A stretch of 64,000 nucleotides of DNA from Sulfitobacter geojensis (GCF_000622325.1 NZ_JASE01000005.1:992001-1056000), one strand, 5' to 3'. Shown: positions 7,789-16,758, numbered from the stretch's first letter. Notes: generated by a model not told the origin, from the sequence alone. Numbers and translations: made by a program.

Positions 7789-9054
7789 TTATCCGAACAT
7801 ATCCGCAGTGATGCCCGCGTACCAGCCTTTGGATTCCTCATAGGTCGCGCGGCGCAGGTCGGCGCTTTCTCCGGTGGCAGAGATAAACCCGTCAACCTTG
7901 GCAATCTTTTCCTCTGTTGCCTCGTAAGTAGCACCGACTTTGACGCCATCATTGGTGTCGATCAGCGACCAGCAGGTGTTGGAGAACTTGGCCGGAAATA
8001 CCTTTGAACCGGTCAGTGCACCGCGCACTGCATTTGCGCAGACTTTCGCCTGTGAATTGGCCGAGAAACCGGATTTGGGCATATCGCCCTGACTTGCCGC
8101 GTCGCCAAGAACATAGATGTCACCGTCGGCTTTGCTGGACATATCCGCCGCGTTCACCGGGGCCCAATTGCCATCTGTAACGCCTGCAAGCTCCGCAATC
8201 CGTCCTGCTTTCATCGCGGGGATGACGTTACAGACATCGACGGATGTTTCCTCGCCGTCGATGGTCACGGTCATCGCGTTTGGATCGACGGATACATTGC
8301 CGCCGCCGAAATCCTCGCCGATCCAGTCGACCATACCTTCGTAATGGTTCGCCCAACCTTCCTGAAACAGCCCCTGTTTGGAAAACTTCGCCTTGGGGTC
8401 CGCAACAATGATCTTGGCCGTCGGGTTGTTTGCCTTGAGGTAGTGCGCCACCATCGACACGCGCTCATAAGGGCCGGGGGGACAGCGGTAGGGATTTGGC
8501 GGTGCGACCATGGCAAAGGTGCCGCCCTCGGGCATCGCCATCAGCTGCGCCTTGAGCAGCTCGGTTTGTGATCCGCCCTTGTAGGCGTGGGGCATGGCGT
8601 TTTGCGCCGACAGATCCCACCCTTCAACCGCGCCATCGACAAAGTCGATACCGGGGGAGAGGATCAGTTTGTCATAAGGTACCGAACCGCCACCGGCCAG
8701 CGCCACAGTTTTGGCATCCCGGTCCACACCCGTGGCCCAATCATGCACGACATTCACGCCACCCGCGGCCAAACCGCCGTAGCTGTGACCCAGATCATCG
8801 ATTTCCTTGAAACCACCCAGATAGAGGTTCGAGAAGAAACAGGTGTAATACATCCGCGTTGGTTCGATCAGCGTGACGTCGATCTCGCCTTTGCTGTCTT
8901 TGGCGATGTAGCGCGCTGCGGTTGCCCCCCCCGCGCCGCCGCCGACAACGACGACCCGCGGTTTGCCGTGACCGGCGGCAAATACGGATGGTGCAGCAAG
9001 CGTCGCGGCCGCGGCAGCACTGGTGCCGATAAAGACACGTCTATTGAGTTTCAT
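7789..9054 (-). CDS. soxF: SoxF, FAD-dependent sulfide dehydrogenase-type flavoprotein
   Basis: This 421-residue flavocytochrome c sulfide dehydrogenase flavin subunit has an export signal of Tat type (NRRVFIGTSAAA). The FAD dinucleotide fold RVVVVGGGAGGATAARYI follows directly. YYTCFFSNLYLGG holds a conserved redox-region Cys, and there is a C-terminal FCSD-like domain. In SoxF the partner is the cytochrome SoxE, encoded 24 bases upstream. SoxF is dispensable in Paracoccus but speeds thiosulfate oxidation, probably by reactivating SoxYZ. The family and the sox order together make this call secure. Confidence 0.93.
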   Translation of the reverse strand: MKLNRRVFIGTSAAAAATLAAPSVFAAGHGKPRVVVVGGGAGGATAARYIAKDSKGEIDVTLIEPTRMYYTCFFSNLYLGGFKEIDDLGHSYGGLAAGGVNVVHDWATGVDRDAKTVALAGGGSVPYDKLILSPGIDFVDGAVEGWDLSAQNAMPHAYKGGSQTELLKAQLMAMPEGGTFAMVAPPNPYRCPPGPYERVSMVAHYLKANNPTAKIIVADPKAKFSKQGLFQEGWANHYEGMVDWIGEDFGGGNVSVDPNAMTVTIDGEETSVDVCNVIPAMKAGRIAELAGVTDGNWAPVNAADMSSKADGDIYVLGDAASQGDMPKSGFSANSQAKVCANAVRGALTGSKVFPAKFSNTCWSLIDTNDGVKVGATYEATEEKIAKVDGFISATGESADLRRATYEESKGWYAGITADMFG

Positions 9055-9078
9055 GTTTTTCCTCCCAGAAAACGGCCC

Positions 9079-9789
9079 CTATTCGAGGTCCTTAAAATAC
9101 GCAGCGATCGCTGCGATCTCTTCATCAGACAAACGCCCCGCCATCATTTGCATAACAGGGTGGGGTCTGAGTTTGCGCTTGTAGGCATGCATGGCGACAA
9201 CAAAATCTTCTGTGGGCCAGCCGGTAATCGCGGGAATACCGTCGCTGTTTCCGCTGATTTGATGGCAGGTCAGGCATTCGCTGGCCAGATATTCACCATA
9301 CTCCGGATCGCCCTTCAGGGCGAGGATCGCGGGGTCCAGATCATGATCTGTGGCGGTCGCGGTCGGTTCCGCCTCGGGGATATTTGCGGGATCATCCGAA
9401 AAGACGCGCAGATAGGCCAGCAGATGAGAGCGTTCTTTGATGTCGGAAATACCGCGAAAACTCATTCGGGTTTTGGAAATCAGCGCTTTCGGGTTTTCGA
9501 TATAGGCATCCAGCGTTTCTTCGGTCCAGATCAACCCGTCATCGCCAGCCCGCAACATGCTTTTGGAATATTTCGCACCGTCGAGCGACCCAGCGGGGCG
9601 CCCGAAAATGCCGTTCAATTGCGGGCCAACGCGGTTCTTGGCCCCCTCACCAATCTGATGGCAGGACTTGCACTTCTTGAAAACCTCAGCGCCCTTATCT
9701 GGATCGCCCAACTCATTGGCGCTGGCGAGCCCTGCAGCAAACACAGCGGCAAGGGCCAAGACGCCGCAAATGGCCTTCCCTCCGGTCAT
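9079..9789 (-). CDS. soxE: SoxE, diheme cytochrome c
   Basis: This 236-residue periplasmic protein has a signal peptide and two CxxCH heme sites, CKSCH at about residue 41 and CLTCH at about residue 174. It is the presumed electron acceptor of SoxF. Its first heme domain closely resembles the C-terminal domain of SoxD next door: about 45 of 80 aligned positions agree by eye, including KCKSCHQ-GEGAKNR-GP. The start overlaps the soxD stop by 4 bases (ATGA), so the two are translationally coupled. Confidence 0.9.
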   Translation of the reverse strand: MTGGKAICGVLALAAVFAAGLASANELGDPDKGAEVFKKCKSCHQIGEGAKNRVGPQLNGIFGRPAGSLDGAKYSKSMLRAGDDGLIWTEETLDAYIENPKALISKTRMSFRGISDIKERSHLLAYLRVFSDDPANIPEAEPTATATDHDLDPAILALKGDPEYGEYLASECLTCHQISGNSDGIPAITGWPTEDFVVAMHAYKRKLRPHPVMQMMAGRLSDEEIAAIAAYFKDLE

Positions 9790-10838
9790 TCTTCGAAGGA
9801 CTTGAGGTATTCAATCACCGCCGCTTGATCGGCTTCTTTTCGCAGCCCGGCAAACGACATCTTGGTGCCTTTTAAATAAGCCTTGGGCTTGGCCAGAAAG
9901 GCAGCCAGCTCGGTTTCATTCCAGATCAAACCCCCTTCGGCTGCGGACTTCAGCGCCTTTGAATACTTGAACCCGTCAACCGCGGCTGCCGGATTGTCTA
10001 TAATGCCCGTCAGAATTGGACCGGAACGGTTTTTCGCCCCTTCGCCCAGCTGGTGGCAGGATTTGCATTTCCTGAACACTTTTTCACCCTTGGCAGCCAG
10101 ATCGGCGTCAAAAGCGGCCACTACAGGTGCCGGGGCTTCCTCGGCTTTGGCTTCTTCAACTTTTGCCGCCTCGACTTTGGTGTCTGGGGCCGGTGCATCA
10201 TCGCCCGTTTCTTCGGGCGTTACATCCAGAACCATCGCACGCATGGTGACCGTCACATCGGTCTTGCAGTTTTCCATGCAAGGTTCGCCGCGCCAGATGT
10301 TGTATTCCGTTTCCGCACGATTATCGAGGATGAAGCCGTCGGCATTGGGCATCTCGACATCAAAGAATGTCTCGTTGGAGAGGACAAAATCATCTTCGAT
10401 CAGATCGTTCGAATAGAGGATATAGGCGACAATCGCATAAACATCATCGTCGCTAAGCGTGCCGGCATTGCCGTAAGGCATGGACCGTTTGATGTAATCA
10501 AACGCGGTCGACAGATAGGGCCAGTAGGAGCCGACGGTTTTCAGCGGGTCCTCGTGATCCAGCGTATCCGCACCACCGGCCAGTTTGGGCCAGTTGTCGA
10601 TCCCTTCGGCAAAATCACCGTGGCAGGCGGCGCATTGGCTGGCAAAGATTTCCTCGCCGATCAGCGCATCGCCGGAGCCGACGGGCAGGCCCGTGCCGTC
10701 CGGGCCGATGTCACCGTCCCATGCTGCAATTTCTTCGGGCAGGGCGGCGCGGCCAAGGCCGAATTTCTCCGCCAGAACAGGGGTGGCCGTAAGCGACAGG
10801 GCAGCCAGCAAGGCCGTTGATTTAAGAAACTTCGACAT
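9786..10838 (-). CDS. soxD: SoxD, diheme cytochrome c subunit of sulfane dehydrogenase SoxCD
   Basis: The protein has 350 residues with a signal peptide (KSTALLAALSLTATPVLA). Heme domain one has CAACHGDF near residue 72. An Ala/Glu/Lys/Pro-rich linker (VEAAKVEEAKAEEAPAP) leads to heme domain two, with CKSCHQLGEG. This is the two-heme alphaproteobacterial SoxD. With SoxC it removes electrons from the sulfane sulfur on SoxY. The ATG at 10838 is chosen because GAGG lies about 6 bases upstream; it overlaps the soxC end by 17 bases. Confidence 0.93.
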   Translation of the reverse strand: MSKFLKSTALLAALSLTATPVLAEKFGLGRAALPEEIAAWDGDIGPDGTGLPVGSGDALIGEEIFASQCAACHGDFAEGIDNWPKLAGGADTLDHEDPLKTVGSYWPYLSTAFDYIKRSMPYGNAGTLSDDDVYAIVAYILYSNDLIEDDFVLSNETFFDVEMPNADGFILDNRAETEYNIWRGEPCMENCKTDVTVTMRAMVLDVTPEETGDDAPAPDTKVEAAKVEEAKAEEAPAPVVAAFDADLAAKGEKVFRKCKSCHQLGEGAKNRSGPILTGIIDNPAAAVDGFKYSKALKSAAEGGLIWNETELAAFLAKPKAYLKGTKMSFAGLRKEADQAAVIEYLKSFEE

Positions 10839-12105
10839 TTTCCGCCTCGCCATTGCTGCGCACCAACCACGTCTGGATGCAATTGTTGTGATAGATCGAA
10901 TTCAACCCGCGCACCTCGCGCAGTTGCGTCTTGGTCGGTTGGATATATCCGGTGTCATCCATCGCGCGGCTTTGCAGCATCATTTCGTTGCCGTCCCAAT
11001 CGGTGTCGAGGTAAAAGCGGGTCAGTGCCATTTTCTCACCAGGTTTGGCGAGCCGTGCGGTTTCCCATGTCATGCCACCATCTTTGGAGACATCGACGCG
11101 GGTAATCGCCCCGCGTCCCGACCACGCCAGACCGGTGATGACCAGCGGCCCCTTGCCATGGGTGATCGGCGCTTGCGGGCTGGGGCTGGTGACGACGGAT
11201 TTTGCATCCATCGCCCAGGTCCATTTGCGCGCAATGCCATTTTCCAGAACATCCGTATACTTGCTGGTTTCTTCGCGGCTTTCGATGGGGCCATCCGTGA
11301 CCTCGATCCGGCGGATCCATTTAACCCACATGTTGCCTTCCCAACCGGGCACAACAAGACGCACAGGGTATCCGTGTTCCTTACGCAGGGCCTCGCCGTT
11401 CGCCTTGAACGCGATCAGGCAGTCATCCAGCGCCTTTTCCATCGGGATGGAACGCCCGTTGGAGGAGGCATCGGCCCCTTCAACGTAGACCCATTTGTCA
11501 CTGAGATCGCCAGCCGTATCCAACCCCGCTTCCTCCAGCAGGGTGCGCAGGGGCACGCCGGTGTATTCCATGTTGTGGATCATGCCGTGGGTGAACTGGG
11601 CTCCGTTCAGCTGGGCACCGGCCCATTCCATGCCGGTGTTTGCGGCGCATTCGCAGAAATAGACGTGGTTTTCGCGTGGGAAACGTTCCAGATCAGCGTA
11701 GGAAAAGACCAAAGGCGTGTCGACCAGACCGTTCAACATCAGCCGGTAATCTTCCTTGCGCAGCTCGATTGCACCGGAGTGGTGACGCTCGAAAGCACAG
11801 CCTTGCGGGGTGATCGTGCCGTCCAGCGCGTGGATCGGGGTGAAGTTGATCGAGCTCACGGTATCTGCGGTCAACCACTCCACATTGCGGCGGATGACAT
11901 CCCCCTCGAATTCGATCGGCAGACCGTAAGGGGTGGCGTCAACGCCCTCGCCGAACCCCTGCGCCCAAGGCTGTAGTTCGGTGATCAACGGATCTGGGGA
12001 TTGCGCTTTGGCTGCGGTTGCACCCAATGCGCCGGCCCCTGCCGCTGCGGCCCCTCGCAAAAACGCGCGCCGCGATGTCCCGTTTCCTGTGTTGTTATCT
12101 GACAT
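10822..12105 (-). CDS. soxC: SoxC, molybdenum sulfane dehydrogenase subunit
   Basis: This 427-residue sulfite-oxidase-family protein has a Tat signal (TSRRAFLRGAAAAGAGA), as expected for a molybdopterin enzyme. The Mo-ligand Cys region is YFCECAANTGMEWAG. A C-terminal dimerisation-type domain contains GAITRVDVSKDGGMTWE. Together with SoxD it performs the six-electron oxidation that lets the Sox pathway convert thiosulfate fully to sulfate without sulfur globules. It lies between soxB (27 bases upstream) and the overlapping soxD. Confidence 0.95.
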   Translation of the reverse strand: MSDNNTGNGTSRRAFLRGAAAAGAGALGATAAKAQSPDPLITELQPWAQGFGEGVDATPYGLPIEFEGDVIRRNVEWLTADTVSSINFTPIHALDGTITPQGCAFERHHSGAIELRKEDYRLMLNGLVDTPLVFSYADLERFPRENHVYFCECAANTGMEWAGAQLNGAQFTHGMIHNMEYTGVPLRTLLEEAGLDTAGDLSDKWVYVEGADASSNGRSIPMEKALDDCLIAFKANGEALRKEHGYPVRLVVPGWEGNMWVKWIRRIEVTDGPIESREETSKYTDVLENGIARKWTWAMDAKSVVTSPSPQAPITHGKGPLVITGLAWSGRGAITRVDVSKDGGMTWETARLAKPGEKMALTRFYLDTDWDGNEMMLQSRAMDDTGYIQPTKTQLREVRGLNSIYHNNCIQTWLVRSNGEAENVEVS

Positions 12106-12132
12106 GCCAGATACCTCCTGTCGTTTGGTGGC

Positions 12133-13836
12133 TCAGATGCCGACCACTTTCACGCTGTTGTTTGGATCAAGGGAAACCACCCCCTGTTTGGCGATATGCG
12201 CCTCGACCACATCCCAGATGGCGGGGCCTTCGGTGCCTTCGTTGACAGAGGCCCATCCCGCGACCTGATAGGTCTTTGCGGGGTCGATCGTTTCGCCGGT
12301 TTTCAGCAGGGTCATTTCGGTGATCCGCTCGCCTTGCGGCTTGGTCACATCAATGCGGTAGCCAAGGCCGCCAACACGCACCATATCACCGCCCTGTTGA
12401 TAATAAGGATCGGGGTTGAACAGGTTATCCGCCACATCTTCCAATACTACATGTAGGAATTCGCCTGTCATTTCAGTGCGATATGCCTCACCGTAACTCA
12501 TTGAAGTCACGTTCCAGATGTCCTCGCGGGTGATGTCCTGACCGGGCAGGATTGACGGCCCCCAGCGCACACCGGGGGAGAGCGCGATGTCAGCCTCGCG
12601 TTCTGAAATCAGCGCGTCACAGATCAGGTCATCCCAAGTGCCGTTAAAGTTGCCACGGCGGTAAAGCAGCTGGTCGTCAGCGGTCTGGCCAATTACTTCG
12701 GACAGGGTGGTCTCAAACGGGGCGCGCTGGGCGTCGATGACTTTCGTAACCTCGGCATCCGGCGCAATAACATCCGAGAAAATCGGGATTAGTTTGTGAC
12801 GGAAGCCCAGCATCCGCCCTTCGCGCACGTCCAGATCGACGCGGCTGACAAATTTCCCGTTGGAGCCTGAGGCAACGATGATCGTATCCCCGACCAGTAC
12901 CGGTTCGGGCAGGGCGTCATGGGTATGGCCCGACAAGATCACGTCAATGCCCGTGACCTTGCCCGCCATCTGTTTGTCCACGTCAAACCCGTTGTGTGAC
13001 AGGCAAACGACCAGCTCCGCACCGGCGGCGCGCACCTCATTCACCATCTCCTGCATCCGTTCGTCCCGGATACCGAATGAGTATTCCGGGAACATCCAGC
13101 CCGGATTGGCGATGGGCATATAGGGAAAGGCCTGACCGATGACAGCAATCTTGACGCCGCCCCGTTCAAAGAACTTGTAAGGCGGGAACAATTCGGCGGG
13201 TTCATCCCATTCCGCGTCAAAAATGTTCTGGCCAAGAGCGGCAAAGGGCAGGCCCTCGACAATCTCGGCAACGCGATCAGAGCCGAGCGTGAATTCCCAG
13301 TGGAAGGTCATCGCATCCGGTTTCAACGCGTTCATCACGTTGACCATATCCTGCCCTTGCGTGTGATAGCAGGTATAGCTGCCGTGCCACGTGTCGCCAC
13401 CGTCCAGCAGCAACGCATCGGGGCGATCCGCGCGGATTGAGTTGATCACTGTGGATACGCGGTCAAGCCCGCCAACCTTGCCATAGCCTTTGGCAAGCGA
13501 CGCGAAATCATCATGCGTCAGCGCATAGGCCGAAGGGCTGCCGTCGTCGATGCCGTACAGCTTGCGGAAATCCGCGCCGGTAACATGGGGCACCGCGCCT
13601 TTGTTGCCACCCACGCCGATGTTGACCGAAGGTTCGCGGAAATAGATTGGTTTCATCTGCGCATGAATGTCGGTGACGTGGATCAGGGACACATTGCCGA
13701 AAGTGTCGAACTCTAGCAGCTTGTCCTGCGTCAAGGATTGCTGAGCGGCCAGCCGTGCCCAGTTGCCAAAGCCGGACCCGCCATAAAGAGCGGCGGCGGC
13801 CATACTGGTTTGCAAAAAGTCACGGCGAGAAATCAT
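12133..13836 (-). CDS. soxB: SoxB, dimanganese S-sulfosulfanyl-L-cysteine sulfohydrolase
   Basis: This 567-residue member of the 5'-nucleotidase/metallophosphatase superfamily has a Tat signal (SRRDFLQTSMAAAALYGG). Metal ligands are visible in HVTDIHAQM, DGGDTWHGS, HWEFT, LSHNGFD and LSGHTHDA. SoxB releases sulfate from the SoxY-bound thiosulfonate. It is the first gene after a hairpin-T-run that follows soxA, so soxBCDEF probably also has its own promoter. An AGGAG site precedes the ATG. Confidence 0.96.
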   Translation of the reverse strand: MISRRDFLQTSMAAAALYGGSGFGNWARLAAQQSLTQDKLLEFDTFGNVSLIHVTDIHAQMKPIYFREPSVNIGVGGNKGAVPHVTGADFRKLYGIDDGSPSAYALTHDDFASLAKGYGKVGGLDRVSTVINSIRADRPDALLLDGGDTWHGSYTCYHTQGQDMVNVMNALKPDAMTFHWEFTLGSDRVAEIVEGLPFAALGQNIFDAEWDEPAELFPPYKFFERGGVKIAVIGQAFPYMPIANPGWMFPEYSFGIRDERMQEMVNEVRAAGAELVVCLSHNGFDVDKQMAGKVTGIDVILSGHTHDALPEPVLVGDTIIVASGSNGKFVSRVDLDVREGRMLGFRHKLIPIFSDVIAPDAEVTKVIDAQRAPFETTLSEVIGQTADDQLLYRRGNFNGTWDDLICDALISEREADIALSPGVRWGPSILPGQDITREDIWNVTSMSYGEAYRTEMTGEFLHVVLEDVADNLFNPDPYYQQGGDMVRVGGLGYRIDVTKPQGERITEMTLLKTGETIDPAKTYQVAGWASVNEGTEGPAIWDVVEAHIAKQGVVSLDPNNSVKVVGI

Positions 13837-13858
13837 GGCGGGGCTCCTGATGTCACAT

Positions 13859-13874
13859 ACATATGCGCATTTGT
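13859..13874. promoter_or_regulatory. Dyad upstream of soxB
   Basis: ACATATGCGCATTTGT has 7 of 8 pairs complementary and sits 23 bases before the soxB start on the minus strand. On that strand the preceding bases read TAATTCA, like a half-site of the 19-base sox element. It is a candidate operator for an internal soxB promoter. Position and symmetry are seen; function is inferred. Confidence 0.35.
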
Positions 13875-13890
13875 GAATTAGTTAAGGGCG

Positions 13891-13923
13891 AAAAAAGCCC
13901 CGCAACGATACCTCGGGCGGGGC
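13891..13923 (-). terminator. Intrinsic terminator after soxA
   Basis: On the minus strand a 7-bp GCCCCGC/GCGGGGC stem with a 13-base loop is followed by six Ts. It starts 8 bases after the soxA stop and precedes soxB by about 55 bases. It would end or attenuate the soxXYZA transcript. Confidence 0.75.
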
Positions 13924-13930
13924 AATTTGA

Positions 13931-14776
13931 TTAGTTACGGATCGACGGACCTTCGACGCTCAAGCCATTGCCGCGGGAGGCGACATAAAGCTCAAGCGCG
14001 ATGAATTCCGCACTGCCGGGGCTGTAGGTTTCCGCGCGTGTGTCGCGAATACAGCCTTTGAAACGCGAATGGGCACCGTTCAGCTTGGTGTTTTTCAAAC
14101 GATACACCGGAAAGCCGTTGATCTGGCCCTGGCTCAAGTGGTCCGCGCGGATCATCATGCCATAGTTGTCTTCGTGGCAATTGGCACAAGACAATTCCAG
14201 CTGGCCGGTACGGGTATAATAAAGCTCTTTACCCAGTTCCCATGTGGATTGTGCCGGACCGTCGATGGCCACATTCACCGGCAACCCGCGTGACACGGAT
14301 GCCAGTGCCGCTTCCATGTTGATGGCGTCGGCCTTGTCGTATTTCCACGCTTCGGCACCCATGCGGTTCTCGCGGCAATCGTTGACCTGCATCTGCAAGG
14401 TACGCACTTCACCGGCGGCCTCGTTCCACTTGGGGTAGGTCGCCTTGACACCTGCCATACTGTCCATGTCGTTATGACAGGACGCGCAGGATTTGCCCTC
14501 GGACCCTTCTGCGGTCTCCCATGCTTCCTGCGCCTGTTCGACAAAAATCATGCCCGGATTGTCGAAGTCGTCAGCTTGCATCGCACGGGTCTCGGTGCCG
14601 CGGAACAACCAGCCTGACATAACCTCGTCCAGTGCATCCGACAGATGTGCCGGTGCCGCAGTGCGGGTCACGATTTCGGTTTCTTCGTTCAGTATCAGAT
14701 TGTCATCAACGGGGTCGGCCGATGCCACAGTTGTCGCCATCAGCGTCGCCATAAAGGCGCCTGTCAATTTCCGCAT
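13931..14776 (-). CDS. soxA: SoxA, diheme cytochrome c subunit of SoxAX
   Basis: The protein has 281 residues with a signal peptide (MATLMATTVASA). It contains two CxxCH motifs, CASCHNDMDSM and CANCHEDNYGM, and the C-terminal GCIRDTRAE. That last Cys is the persulfidated heme ligand/active-site residue of SoxA. SoxAX joins thiosulfate oxidatively to SoxY. The ATG at 14776 follows GGGAGGG by 5 bases; an in-frame ATG at 14800 is less likely. It lies 24 bases after soxZ. Confidence 0.95.
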   Translation of the reverse strand: MRKLTGAFMATLMATTVASADPVDDNLILNEETEIVTRTAAPAHLSDALDEVMSGWLFRGTETRAMQADDFDNPGMIFVEQAQEAWETAEGSEGKSCASCHNDMDSMAGVKATYPKWNEAAGEVRTLQMQVNDCRENRMGAEAWKYDKADAINMEAALASVSRGLPVNVAIDGPAQSTWELGKELYYTRTGQLELSCANCHEDNYGMMIRADHLSQGQINGFPVYRLKNTKLNGAHSRFKGCIRDTRAETYSPGSAEFIALELYVASRGNGLSVEGPSIRN

Positions 14777-14800
14777 GGTTTCCCTCCCAAGAATATTCAT

Positions 14801-15130
14801 TCAGCCGATCGCGATTGATTTTGTTTCTTCATAGACCGAGCCGTCGTCGTCGTACCACGTGAACTTGAATTCGCCGGCCTCGGGCACCAATGCTTCGAAT
14901 TCGAAGTAGGGGTTGGTCGAGATTGCCGGTTCCATCGTTACATCAACGACATTTTCGCCGTTAAAATCACAGGTGAAGCGGTTGATGATCGAGCGGGGGA
15001 TTGCGTTGCCGTCGCTGTCCTTGCGCTGACCGGATTCCATCTTGTGGCTGATCAGCGTCTTGATGGTGATCGCGTCACCTGCCGCTGCTTTTTTCGGTAC
15101 TTTTACGCGGGGTTTTACACCAGATGCCAT
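14801..15130 (-). CDS. soxZ: SoxZ, carrier-complex subunit
   Basis: This 109-residue, signal-less protein is exported as a complex with SoxY. It has the family's immunoglobulin-like pattern: KPRVKVPKKAAAGD, TLISHKMESGQRKD, IPRSIINRFTC and a C-terminal FKFTWYDDDGSVYEET. It lies directly between soxY and soxA. SoxZ stabilises SoxY and lacks the swinging-arm cysteine. Confidence 0.95.
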   Translation of the reverse strand: MASGVKPRVKVPKKAAAGDAITIKTLISHKMESGQRKDSDGNAIPRSIINRFTCDFNGENVVDVTMEPAISTNPYFEFEALVPEAGEFKFTWYDDDGSVYEETKSIAIG

Positions 15131-15153
15131 GATATTTCTCCTTCGTATCTGAT

Positions 15154-15570
15154 TTAGCCGCCGCAGCCGCCGATTGTGACTTTCACCGTGCTGGAGGCCT
15201 GAACGAATGATCCGTCTTCCAGTTTGGCAATGGCCACGACGTCTTGCGTGCCGGCCAGCCGGATGCGGGTGGATGCAAAGCGCGAGGCGGCCAGTTTGCC
15301 GAACTTGAAGTTCGCGACACCGGGGGTCGGGTTACCCATTGCCAGCACCAGAATCTCTGTCGCCGAACCGGAAGATACTTCGATTGGCACGGTGTTGCCG
15401 TTCTCGGCGATTTCAGGTGCGGTCAGTTTGATGTCACCTGTGCCCACTTCGGCACCACCGGTGAAAGCGGCAATTGCGTCTTCGCCTGCGGCAGAGACCC
15501 GCACAGGCAGACCGGCGATCAACAGCGTACCGGCGCCCATCGCAATCGCATTACGTCTTGTGAGTTCCAT
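15154..15570 (-). CDS. soxY: SoxY, sulfur-substrate carrier protein
   Basis: This 138-residue protein has a Tat-type signal (TRRNAIAMGAGTLLIAGLP). It ends in the diagnostic GGCGG arm, with Cys136 as the covalent attachment point for thiosulfate-derived intermediates. The gene lies between soxX and soxZ. The signal peptide would carry the SoxYZ complex to the periplasm. Confidence 0.96.
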   Translation of the reverse strand: MELTRRNAIAMGAGTLLIAGLPVRVSAAGEDAIAAFTGGAEVGTGDIKLTAPEIAENGNTVPIEVSSGSATEILVLAMGNPTPGVANFKFGKLAASRFASTRIRLAGTQDVVAIAKLEDGSFVQASSTVKVTIGGCGG

Positions 15571-15602
15571 AGCTCTACTCCTTAAACCCTTGAGAGGTTT
15601 GT

Positions 15603-16079
15603 CTATTCTTTGAGGGTGACCAGATAGGCCACAACATCTTCGATTTGCTGTGCACTGAGCAGCGGGCCGAATGTGTCATCCGCCGCTTTGCCGGTATAGG
15701 CGTTGCCGGGACGAATGAAGCCTTCGGTTTTGTAGAATGAAGGCATCATGCTGTCCTCGAACATGATCTTGGCATTTGCCACGATCCCGCGCAGTTCGGC
15801 TTCGGACCAACGCTCGCCTGCGCCATCCAGCATCGGGCCAATCTCGCCCTGAAACGGAACGTCGGCAAGATCGCTGACCTGATGACAGGCCACACAGTTG
15901 CCCTGTTTTTTATCGCCAACAATTTTGCGCCCGTTGGCGGCATCACCGGCCGTACCAGACAAGGACTGCTCAACCGCGCCATCATCGTTAAAGCTGACGG
16001 CAGTGGGCAGCACCTCTTCGGCGAAGGCCACGGAAGCCATAAGCCCCATCGCGGCGACTGAAATGACAGAAATCCTCAT
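15603..16079 (-). CDS. soxX: SoxX, monoheme cytochrome c subunit of SoxAX
   Basis: This 158-residue protein has a signal peptide (ISVISVAAMGLMASVAFA) and one heme site, CVACHQVSD, near residue 61. A Met-rich MMPSFYKTEGF downstream may supply the axial ligand. The ATG at 16079 has GGGAGG 5 bases upstream. It is the first gene of the soxXYZA unit and is preceded by a symmetric operator-like element. Confidence 0.94.
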   Translation of the reverse strand: MRISVISVAAMGLMASVAFAEEVLPTAVSFNDDGAVEQSLSGTAGDAANGRKIVGDKKQGNCVACHQVSDLADVPFQGEIGPMLDGAGERWSEAELRGIVANAKIMFEDSMMPSFYKTEGFIRPGNAYTGKAADDTFGPLLSAQQIEDVVAYLVTLKE

Positions 16080-16144
16080 GCGTCCTCCCAAACGTATCTA
16101 TTTCAGCCACCGTAGCGCACAGAATTGTGAAGACGCAACAACAA

Positions 16145-16163
16145 ATTCAACTACTTGAATTAT
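16145..16163. promoter_or_regulatory. Symmetric SoxR-type operator in soxW/soxX gap
   Basis: AATTCAA (16144-16150) and TTGAATT (16155-16161) form a perfect inverted repeat around CTAC. The 19-base form ATTCAACTACTTGAATTAT matches the element before the SoxG-like gene at 16 of 19 positions. In Pseudaminobacter, SoxR is known to bind the soxS-soxV and soxW-soxX gaps, the same two places as here. Binding at this site is inferred. Confidence 0.65.
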
Positions 16164-16197
16164 TTGGGCCGTCGGGAGGGGCGCGTTCCGGTCTGCC

Positions 16198-16758
16198 CTA
16201 GTTGCTTTGCTCGGCGAACTTACGTGCATGATATTTCTGGAAAGTTTCCTCGCCGTCATATCCTTTTTCGACAATCCAGTTGAGCATGTTAAAGGTCGTA
16301 TGGCGTCCGAATGCCCCCGGCATTGTGGCCACGGCTGCCTGTGTTGCGGACGCATCCGGGCCGACCTCTTCGGGGAAAAACAGAATCATCGGGGTGAACA
16401 GCGCCCCCCATTTCTTGACCATTTCCTTTTCGGGCAGGGCGGTACCGTCAAAATCAGTCACCTCGACATCGCCGAACATGTTGATCTGAACAACAAAGTA
16501 GTTTTCTTCGATAAAGGCTGCGATTTCGGGAACGACAAACACTTCTTCGTGCATCTTCTGGCAATAGATACAGCCACGCTGTTCGATCATCACCATCAGG
16601 CGTTTGCCCTCGTCGTTTGCCTCTGCCAGATCCTCGGCAAGGTCTTTGAAGGTGTCGCGCATCCACGGGGCCTTGTGCAGGCCATCGTCGCCCAGTTCAG
16701 CGGCAAAGGCTGCGGCAGTCATAACGAAGGTGACGCAGGCGGCAATCAATAGTCTCAT
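16198..16758 (-). CDS. soxW: SoxW, periplasmic thioredoxin
   Basis: The protein has 186 residues with a signal peptide (LLIAACVTFVMTAAAFAAE) and a thioredoxin-fold redox motif, RGCIYCQKMHEEVF. SoxW receives electrons from membrane SoxV to keep a periplasmic Sox thiol reduced. The ATG at 16758 follows GGAG; much longer in-frame openings upstream run into soxV. It lies 11 bases downstream of soxV, and a 118-base gap with an operator separates it from soxX. Confidence 0.9.
   Translation of the reverse strand: MRLLIAACVTFVMTAAAFAAELGDDGLHKAPWMRDTFKDLAEDLAEANDEGKRLMVMIEQRGCIYCQKMHEEVFVVPEIAAFIEENYFVVQINMFGDVEVTDFDGTALPEKEMVKKWGALFTPMILFFPEEVGPDASATQAAVATMPGAFGRHTTFNMLNWIVEKGYDGEETFQKYHARKFAEQSN

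Noticed and set aside
8587..9828. Long plus-strand open frame of about 413 codons opposite soxF and soxE
   Set aside because: It is antisense to two well-supported sox genes, has no ribosome site or family motif, and its composition is that of a shadow frame.
10585..11976. Plus-strand open frame of about 463 codons opposite soxD and soxC
   Set aside because: It lies entirely over conserved SoxC/SoxD coding sequence and shows no domain pattern.
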